This document shows positions 6,745 to 11,806 of a DNA stretch of 11,806 bases, one piece after another. A program made the translations under genes and the position numbers. The stretch is taken from NCBI GenBank assembly GCA_964530215.1, contig CAZHAJ010000051.1, forward strand, positions 1 through 11,806, given 5' to 3'. The notes beneath the pieces were generated by a model. That model did not search any database and was not told where the DNA came from. It saw only the letters and a program-made list of their open reading frames with translations. Position 1 is the stretch's first letter. Each line of letters begins with the position of its first letter. This DNA comes from JAAXTT01 sp964530215 (GTDB taxonomy: Bacteria > Bacillota > Desulfotomaculia > Desulfotomaculales > Desulfocucumaceae).

Positions 6745-8490
6745 TTACATAAACTCACTTACATACTCAGATACATCTTCTTCCACTTTCTGCATTAGTT
6801 TGTTGGCTTCCGCAATTGAACCACCCTTAATACAAAAATAATAGCGTATTTTAGGCTCTGTGCCTGAGGGTCTTACCATAAAGTATCCTCCGTGAACAAA
6901 GGAAAATCGCAGTATGTTTTCCTTTGGAAGACCAATTTCTTCCTCCCTGTTCTCATGCACATACCACCTTTTGTCAATTTGATAATCCTCAATACATCGA
7001 ACCGATACGCCGCCTATAGATTGGGGCTTTTCCTTTCTAAGTCTATCCATTACAGCCTTAATACCGTTTCTGCCTTTTTTCCCCTCCAAAGTAAAAGCTA
7101 CCTGCTTATCAATGTAAGTTCCGAATTTACGGAATATATCCTGGAGAACCTCGGGCAGAGTCTTCTGTTCTTTATGCAAATAGTAAAATGCAGCTTCAGC
7201 AATTAATGCGGCTGCCTGAACAGCATCCTTATCCCTGGTATAAGTGCCCGCAAGATACCCATGACTCTCTTCAAACCCAAAAACAAATGTCCCACAACCA
7301 ATCTGTTCCATTTTTTTAATCTGTTCCCCAATATGTTTAAAGCCCACCAACACATTAACAGTTTTTACTCCGTAGTGGCTGGCAATGACATTGGCCAGGT
7401 CTGTGGTGGCTACACTTTTGATCACCACTGCATCATCCGGAAGTGTATTGAGTTTTTTTCTCTGAGATAAAATGTAATATTCCAAAATTATTCCGATTTG
7501 ATTGCCGGTAAACCTATGGTATCGACCTGCTGGGTCCCTGGCATAAACACCTAATCGATCAGCATCAGGATCTGTGGCAAGAATCAAATGGGAAACATTT
7601 TTTTCTGCCATATCCATTGCCAGTTTAAACGCCGCAGGATCCTCCGGATTAGGATATTTAACTGTAGAAAAATCCGGATCTGGTTTCTCCTGTTCAGGAA
7701 CAACTGCTATCGAGTTAAATCCCAATTTTTCCAGGATAGTTTGAACAGGTGCACCACCGGTCCCATGGAGAGGCGTAAAGACGATTTTCAGACTGCTTCT
7801 AAGTTCTCGGAAAAGTTTAGGGTATATAAGGCTTTTAATGATCTCATCTTCATAAGCCTGATCTACCGAATCATCCACCCAGTGCAAGAATCCGTCTGCC
7901 CTAGCTGAGGTTTCATCCTTTAATGACACTTCCCAACTGCCCCTATTGACTGTTTTGGCAATTATCTGGCTTGCCGGCTCCGGCGGGAGCTGGCCCCCAT
8001 CTTCCCAATAAATCTTAAAGCCGTTATATTCCTTAGAATTGTGACTTGCAGTTATATTAACTCCCGCGATAGCTTGCAAATAACGAACTGCGAAAGAAAG
8101 AACCGGTGTTGGTCTTAATCCTTTAAACAAAAACCCCCTGATTCCGTTGGCGGCTAATACTAAAGCTGTTTCCAATGCAAATTCCCGGGAATAATGTCGG
8201 GAATCATAGGCTATTACAACTCCGCGTTCACGTGCCTCTTTGCCGTACTCAAGAATTGTCTCCGCCAATCCCTGGATAATCAAGCGCAGGACATAACGAT
8301 TCATACGATTGCTCCCAGCACCTATTACCCCCCTTACCCCACCGGTTCCAAATTTAAGATCGGTATAGAAACGATCCTCAATTTCTTCTGGATCATTAAT
8401 GCTCAGCAGTTCCCGACGACTTGCCTCGTCAAAGTATTCACTTTCTATCCAGGTTTTATATTTCTTTTTAATTGCCTCATCCAGTATCAC
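6745..8490 (-). CDS. pgcA: Phosphoglucomutase / phosphomannomutase (alpha-D-phosphohexomutase)
   Basis: This enzyme interconverts glucose-6-phosphate and glucose-1-phosphate through a phosphoserine, feeding UDP-glucose and envelope or storage polysaccharide. At 581 residues it has the same length as Bacillus PgcA and resembles it throughout. FGTGGVRG (47-54) opens domain 1. The phosphoserine loop is TASHN (147-151) with Ser149. The metal site is DPDADR (307-312), the sugar-binding loop GFEESHG (405-411), and the phosphate-binding loop RPSGTEPKIRYY (540-551). The residue after TASHN is Ser where Pro is more usual, with no expected effect. The start is GTG, preceded by AGGGAG (8500-8505), whose first base overlaps the last base of the small ORF stop codon. 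The gene follows pgi and that small frame on the same strand, so the three probably form one transcript. It overlaps no gene at its 3' end. Confidence 0.96.
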   Translation of the reverse strand: MILDEAIKKKYKTWIESEYFDEASRRELLSINDPEEIEDRFYTDLKFGTGGVRGVIGAGSNRMNRYVLRLIIQGLAETILEYGKEARERGVVIAYDSRHYSREFALETALVLAANGIRGFLFKGLRPTPVLSFAVRYLQAIAGVNITASHNSKEYNGFKIYWEDGGQLPPEPASQIIAKTVNRGSWEVSLKDETSARADGFLHWVDDSVDQAYEDEIIKSLIYPKLFRELRSSLKIVFTPLHGTGGAPVQTILEKLGFNSIAVVPEQEKPDPDFSTVKYPNPEDPAAFKLAMDMAEKNVSHLILATDPDADRLGVYARDPAGRYHRFTGNQIGIILEYYILSQRKKLNTLPDDAVVIKSVATTDLANVIASHYGVKTVNVLVGFKHIGEQIKKMEQIGCGTFVFGFEESHGYLAGTYTRDKDAVQAAALIAEAAFYYLHKEQKTLPEVLQDIFRKFGTYIDKQVAFTLEGKKGRNGIKAVMDRLRKEKPQSIGGVSVRCIEDYQIDKRWYVHENREEEIGLPKENILRFSFVHGGYFMVRPSGTEPKIRYYFCIKGGSIAEANKLMQKVEEDVSEYVSEFM

Positions 8491-8504
8491 AAAGTCATCT
8501 CCCT

Positions 8505-8730
8505 TTAATGTTGCGAGCTGATATATATAGCTTCATCCAGGTCCTCTTGTCTTCCCGTTACTATTATTTTTTTAATCCTGTGATCTGAATTAGCCGTCAA
8601 GTGTTGAAGTATTTTATAAATCATTTCTAGATCCCCGCCGTTCTTATCTTCAATTATATCTGAAATGGCTTCAACACTAAGAGCTTTACCTTCATTGGCT
8701 CTAAGAACTTCAAGGATTTTGTTTTTTCAT
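8505..8730 (-). pseudogene. Frameshifted small gene between pgi and pgcA, unknown function
   Basis: A 73-codon open frame on the minus strand runs from 8726 to the TAA at 8505-8507. It directly follows, in frame, the TGA of pgi and has no ATG, GTG or TTG near its start. One base less in the A-run at 8722-8727 would join it to the ATG at 8728-8730, giving a 74-residue protein whose ATG overlaps the pgi stop as ATGA, a classic coupled arrangement. The peptide looks real. It is charged and regular, beginning KILEVLRANEGKALSVEAIS and ending GRQEDLDEAIYISSQH, with helix-turn-helix-like periodicity (LSVEAISDII, then IYKILQHL). I do not recognise the family. The break is either a homopolymer sequencing error, a true mutation, or slippage on the A-run. 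It fills almost exactly the space between pgi and pgcA, which argues for a genuine gene. Confidence 0.6.
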
Positions 8731-10109
8731 TCAATAATATCATGGACACCTTTTTTAATTGATTCCACCGCAGGCTGATGATAGGCATTGATATTTACCA
8801 ACAATGCATATATCCCAACAGCTCTTTCAAACAGGGCAATCATAGCACCCAAGGTTCTCTCATTGACTTCCTCAAAAGTCAAAGTTATGGTACTTCTTCC
8901 TCTTTGGCTAAGGGCATTTCGGGTGCTCAGCATAAAAGCCTGCAGATAATCTCCGCTGGTACTGTTCTCAGCCACTAAAACAGAATCACCTCTGCGATCT
9001 TTAAGTATTTCAATAAAAGTCACTAAAACGTTGTCCGGCCCTTCTAACAATTGCTGCAGATATGAATGCTGATCCGTTGTACCCTTGTTTCCGAAAACTG
9101 TGATTCCTTGATGCACCAGTTTACCATCTAAATCCCGTTCCTTGCCCAAAGATTCCATTATCAACTGCTGCAAGTAGATACCAAGCAACCTCAAGCAGTC
9201 TTTATAGGGTAATATTATCATCTGCCCACTGTTTTTGCCTTTAGTAACCGCATACCACATCAAAGCAAGAAGAGCTGCAGGATTTTGTCTGGTTACCGTC
9301 TTTCTTGTCAGACGATCACATTCTTTAGCACCTTCAAGGAAATCATTAATATTTATTCCCCTCAATGCAAGGGGTGCTAAACCCACTGCAGAAAATACAG
9401 ATGTACGTCCTCCAACCCAATCCCAAATATAAAAAACTCTTAACCAACCCTCACGGTTTTGGACTTTGTCCAGCAAACTTCCTGACTGAGTGATGCAGAC
9501 AGCATGACTGTTAAAATCAAATCCCCTTTTTTTATATTGACACTTAACCTCTTCCATACTGTTTCTGACTTCAACTGTTTCTCCGCTTTTAGAGACGACC
9601 ATTGTCAGTGTCCTATCCCATTGGTCTCGAAGCTGGGTAAAAACTTGATCCATCCCGTCAGGATCTGTATTATCAATAAAATAATGACCTCTCAAACAAA
9701 GATTTCCTATCAGCGCATCAAAAACAAAACGTGCTCCTAAACCGGATCCACCAACACCTATTATCAACAGATTTAGAAAGGTTCTTCCCTTCCCGCCCAG
9801 TATCGAACCGTTTTGAATTTGGCTTGCAAAAAACTTTATATCCTCAAGACTTTTTGCAATTTCTCTCTTGATTTTAATTGTCGGGGCAAGCTCAGGTGCA
9901 CGCAGCCAGTAATGGCCCACCATCCTCCCTTCATCAGGGTTAAAAGCTGCCCCTCCTTCCATTGCCATGATTTGCCTATAGACATTCTGCATCCTAGGCT
10001 CCATCTCCGTCAGGTAATTATCAGAAAAATTAACCCGGCTGTAATCTATCTGCATACCTAAATCCTTGTTATAAAATAGATGCTGTTTAAATCTTTGCCA
10101 GTTTGACAT
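8727..10109 (-). CDS. pgi: Glucose-6-phosphate isomerase
   Basis: Pgi interconverts glucose-6-phosphate and fructose-6-phosphate in glycolysis and gluconeogenesis. With the chosen start the protein has 460 residues, near the usual 450 of the short bacterial form. Motifs, numbered from that start, are IGVGGSGLGARFV (117-129), the phosphate-binding SKSGET (173-178), IWDWVGGRTSVFSAVGL (229-245), catalytic Glu319 in MESLGK, His348 in GTTDQHSYLQQL, and the closing Lys452 after QPAVES. The longest frame starts with TTG at 10136, but AGGAG at 10117-10121 is 7 nt before the ATG at 10109, and the extra nine residues (VISVRR and so on) do not look like family sequence. Its stop overlaps the ATG of the broken small gene, and pgcA follows, making a sugar-phosphate operon. 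Confidence 0.96.
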   Translation of the reverse strand: MSNWQRFKQHLFYNKDLGMQIDYSRVNFSDNYLTEMEPRMQNVYRQIMAMEGGAAFNPDEGRMVGHYWLRAPELAPTIKIKREIAKSLEDIKFFASQIQNGSILGGKGRTFLNLLIIGVGGSGLGARFVFDALIGNLCLRGHYFIDNTDPDGMDQVFTQLRDQWDRTLTMVVSKSGETVEVRNSMEEVKCQYKKRGFDFNSHAVCITQSGSLLDKVQNREGWLRVFYIWDWVGGRTSVFSAVGLAPLALRGININDFLEGAKECDRLTRKTVTRQNPAALLALMWYAVTKGKNSGQMIILPYKDCLRLLGIYLQQLIMESLGKERDLDGKLVHQGITVFGNKGTTDQHSYLQQLLEGPDNVLVTFIEILKDRRGDSVLVAENSTSGDYLQAFMLSTRNALSQRGRSTITLTFEEVNERTLGAMIALFERAVGIYALLVNINAYHQPAVESIKKGVHDIIE

Positions 10110-10116
10110 CACCATT

Positions 10117-10121
10117 CTCCT
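10117..10121 (-). promoter_or_regulatory. Ribosome binding site that fixes the pgi start
   Basis: AGGAG on the minus strand lies 7 nt before ATG at 10109 and only 1 nt before the in-frame ATG at 10115. It is inside the frame opened by TTG at 10136. The spacing selects the ATG at 10109. Confidence 0.75.
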
Positions 10122-10138
10122 AACAGAAATTACCAAAT

Positions 10139-10168
10139 CAAATAGTGTTGTTTTTTACTAAAAGTCAA
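10139..10168 (-). promoter_or_regulatory. Candidate promoter of the pgi operon
   Basis: On the minus strand TTGACT (10163-10168, 5/6) is followed by 18 nt and a weak TATTTG (10139-10144, 3/6). A perfect TATAAT also occurs at 10191-10196 but has no usable -35. A 9-bp inverted repeat, AATAGTGTT (10141-10149) with AACACTATT (10213-10221), encloses this region. The promoter must lie in the 242-nt space between mutT and pgi if pgi has its own; which element is used cannot be decided from sequence. Confidence 0.3.
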
Positions 10169-10351
10169 CAATAATATTGGACATACTGTAATTATACATA
10201 TGCCGACCGGAGAACACTATTAAAAATCCCTTTTCAGGGGAAAAATATTGACAAATTCTGTTAGATATAATTAGGAGTGCTTTTATTTAAAGCGTTATAT
10301 TAAAAATTTGGGGGAAACAATTGATCTGAGAAGTTCGCAGATGATTTTGAA

Positions 10352-10750
10352 TTACATCCCATTTTTTAAAGCCTGGAGTTTTTTAGCAATGGGTAAGTCT
10401 GCTTCAGCTAAATCATAGTTCAATAGCTTTGTAACCGGTACCCAGGCAAAATCTTTGCATCCATATGCAACAGGGATTCCGTCTGCATGACGGCATAAAT
10501 ATGATAAAAGCAGTATCCTCTTGTCACTATAACAATGAGCTACCACCTTAAATATGTCCTTAACAGCAACCGTTATATTCAATTCCTCCTTAATCTCCCT
10601 AATAATGCAGCTCTCCGGGTTCTCCCCTTCCTCCAGCTTGCCACCGGGAAACTCCCACTTCATAGCTTGACTGGTCCCTTCTTTTCTTTGAGCTAATAAA
10701 ACATCAGATCCCTTTAAAATAACAGCTGCACATACAATAACTGTTTTCAT
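10352..10750 (-). CDS. mutT: MutT-type Nudix hydrolase (8-oxo-dGTP diphosphatase-like)
   Basis: This is a 132-residue single-domain Nudix protein of MutT size. MutT-type enzymes hydrolyse 8-oxo-dGTP to the monophosphate and so prevent A:T to C:G transversions. The Nudix box is complete in spacing, from Gly37 to Ile59: G-x5-E-x7-RE-I-KEE-L-N-I, with the metal-binding Glu52, Glu55 and Glu56. The Gly usually found near the end of the box is Asn58, a tolerated variant. The sequence before it (VLLAQRKEG, then MKWEFPGGKLEEGE) and FAWVPVTKL near the end are typical of the MutT/CTP-type subgroup. AAGGAG lies 5 nt before the ATG. The gene sits 96 nt after livF on the same strand and is probably separate from it functionally. 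The exact substrate (8-oxo-dGTP or another NTP) cannot be settled by sequence alone. Confidence 0.85.
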   Translation of the reverse strand: MKTVIVCAAVILKGSDVLLAQRKEGTSQAMKWEFPGGKLEEGENPESCIIREIKEELNITVAVKDIFKVVAHCYSDKRILLLSYLCRHADGIPVAYGCKDFAWVPVTKLLNYDLAEADLPIAKKLQALKNGM

Positions 10751-10846
10751 TTATGCTCCTTAAAATAAATGATGACTCTTGGCAATAAACATTGCATACC
10801 CTCAACACTAGAACAACAAATAATTACTTAAGAGACCGAACTTCAT

Positions 10847-11557
10847 TTAGTTTAACCCAAGGTACGCTTTTCTAATCAGCTGATTGTCAGATAACTGTTC
10901 TGCAGTACCTGATGCCACCATGTCGCCTGTTTCTAATACATATAGTCGATTAGATATAGAAAGAGCAACTTTAGCATTTTGCTCCACCAATAGTATTGTA
11001 GTACCTGATCTATTTATATCTTTTATTATTGAGAAGATTTCGTTTACTATTAAAGGGGCCAAACCCATTGAGGGCTCATCCATTAGCAAAAGCCTGGGCT
11101 TAGACATTAATGCTCTCCCAATGGCAAGCATCTGCTGCTCTCCCCCGCTTAAGGTGCCCGCCAACTGAGTTTTTCTCTCTTCCAATCTCGGAAAGCGACG
11201 CCACACCTCTTGAATAGATTCCTTGGTTTCCTCCTCCTTTCTTGTATAAGCACCCATTTCTAGGTTCTCGGCCACTGTTAATCTTGTGAATACCCTTCTT
11301 CCCTCAGGAACCATGGATATACCTTTACTGACAACTTTATATGGCGGCACCTTATTTATAATCTCACCGTCAAACCTTATTTCTCCTGCCTCAGCACTTA
11401 ATAGTCCGCTTAAAGCCTTTAAGGTAGTGCTTTTGCCTGCTCCATTAGCACCAATTAAGGATACAATTTCACCCTGCTCCACCGTAAAGGAAACTCCCTT
11501 CAGAGCCAATATACCACCATAACTTACTCTAAGTTCATCAACTTGCAGTAATGACAA
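10847..11557 (-). CDS. livF: Branched-chain amino acid-type ABC transporter ATP-binding protein
   Basis: LivF is one of the two ATPases that power the LIV-type importer (binding protein, LivH, LivM, LivG, LivF) at the inner face of the membrane. The 236-residue product has the usual LivF length. Motifs are Walker A GANGAGKST (36-44), the LivF-type VPEGRR (83-88) in the Q-loop region, signature LSGGEQQ (136-142), Walker B LLLMDEP (156-162) and VEQN (191-194), where Gln replaces the H-loop His as is usual in LivF. The start is TTG; no ATG lies near, and GGAGGTGGGG inside the end of livG precedes it. It begins 2 nt after the livG stop, so translation is probably coupled. Substrates of this family include Leu/Ile/Val but also amides and urea; the substrate cannot be told without the binding protein, which is outside the window. 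Confidence 0.93.
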   Translation of the reverse strand: MSLLQVDELRVSYGGILALKGVSFTVEQGEIVSLIGANGAGKSTTLKALSGLLSAEAGEIRFDGEIINKVPPYKVVSKGISMVPEGRRVFTRLTVAENLEMGAYTRKEEETKESIQEVWRRFPRLEERKTQLAGTLSGGEQQMLAIGRALMSKPRLLLMDEPSMGLAPLIVNEIFSIIKDINRSGTTILLVEQNAKVALSISNRLYVLETGDMVASGTAEQLSDNQLIRKAYLGLN

Positions 11558-11559
11558 AA

Positions 11560-11806
11560 CTACCCCACCTCCTTGCCAAGATAGGCATTAATTACAACAG
11601 GGTCGTTTTGTACCTGCTCCGGATTTCCAGTTGCGATTATCTGGCCATAGTCTAAAACCACAATAAAATCTGAAATATTCATTACAAACTTCATATCATG
11701 TTCCACCAGCAGTATGGTCACACCCAAATCACATATAGATTTAATTATCTTTATTAAGTCTTGTTTTTCCTGTGCGTTCATTCCTGCTGCCGGTTCATCA
11801 AATAAA
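11560..11806 (-). CDS. livG: Branched-chain amino acid-type ABC transporter ATP-binding protein, C-terminal part
   Basis: This is the last 82 codons of a LivG-type ATPase; the gene continues past the right edge. The visible part begins in Walker B (LFDEPAAGMN, the usual LivG text) and contains the H-loop in LLVEHDM, followed by DYGQIIATGNPEQVQ and a C-terminal NAYLGKEVG, all typical of LivG. The Met at 11781 is internal (the M of AAGMN) and is not the start. It pairs with livF downstream, from which it is separated by 2 nt; the two would form the heterodimeric ATPase of one importer. Confidence 0.92.
   Translation of the reverse strand, partial: LFDEPAAGMNAQEKQDLIKIIKSICDLGVTILLVEHDMKFVMNISDFIVVLDYGQIIATGNPEQVQNDPVVINAYLGKEVG

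Noticed and set aside
8721..8730. Programmed frameshifting at the A-AAA-AAC heptamer at the start of the small pgi-pgcA frame.
   Set aside because: In the frame of the ATG at 8728-8730, the needed shift is +1, not -1, and the run is only six A. No stimulatory structure is evident. A plain indel is simpler, though slippage from the ATG at 8741-8743 is kept as an alternative.
8505..10109. Selenocysteine or readthrough at the pgi TGA, because the next 73 codons are open in the same frame.
   Set aside because: Pgi is already complete at the TGA, with its usual C-terminal Lys motif. No SECIS-like context was recognised, and the ATGA overlap explains the arrangement better.
10226..10246. A short TCCC/GGGA hairpin with flanking A/T runs as a mutT terminator.
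   Set aside because: The stem is only 4 bp and lies more than 100 nt past mutT. Too weak to call.
10248..10271. TTGACA followed by TATAAT on the plus strand in the mutT-pgi interval, suggesting an antisense or small RNA promoter.
   Set aside because: The spacer is only 12 nt, far from the 16-18 nt needed, and no gene or terminator follows on the plus strand.

Overview
The window is a chromosomal segment of a low-G+C, Gram-positive-type anaerobe. The GuaB, PgcA, Fni and MutT proteins read like Bacillus/Clostridia family members. The Shine-Dalgarno sequences are strong (GGAGG-type), TTG and GTG starts occur, and intergenic regions are A+T-rich. A class Clostridia (Bacillota) host, possibly Peptococcaceae or Desulfotomaculum-like because of the DUF3786 protein and the LarA-like protein, is an inference and not a proof. 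The sequence is a draft: ten N at 5387-5396 mark a scaffold join.

Layout from left to right. At the left edge a strong hairpin (1-32) follows guaB (IMP dehydrogenase, minus strand). An FxsA-family membrane protein (minus) lies upstream of guaB and is divergent from a DUF3786 gene (plus), with promoter elements of the two apparently overlapping. The DUF3786 gene runs convergently, 9 nt apart, into cobT (minus). cobT is preceded by a clear cobalamin riboswitch and an intrinsic terminator, and the 3' strand of riboswitch stem P1 can pair with the terminator arm. fni (type 2 isopentenyl-diphosphate isomerase, minus) lies directly upstream of the riboswitch. Across the assembly gap a LarA-like (lactate racemase superfamily, nickel-pincer-type) protein is encoded on the plus strand. 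It is convergent with pgcA (phosphoglucomutase, minus), which belongs to a pgi - small gene - pgcA cluster. The small gene between pgi and pgcA is not annotatable as an intact ORF: a single extra A in a run of six breaks what would be an ATGA-overlapped, 74-residue reading frame. A MutT-type Nudix hydrolase (minus) follows, and then livF and the 3' end of livG (branched-chain amino acid type ABC ATPases, minus), cut by the right edge.

How the genes work together. pgi and pgcA connect fructose-6-P, glucose-6-P and glucose-1-P for envelope or storage polysaccharide. cobT activates the lower ligand for cobalamin assembly and is visibly under B12 feedback. fni balances IPP and DMAPP. guaB feeds guanine nucleotides and MutT cleans oxidised ones. 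The window is mostly housekeeping. I found no mobile element, CRISPR array, tRNA, rRNA or defence island, and no convincing new multi-gene system. The points most worth following are the broken small gene at 8505-8730, the explicit riboswitch switch in front of cobT (with fni just upstream), and the solitary LarA homologue.
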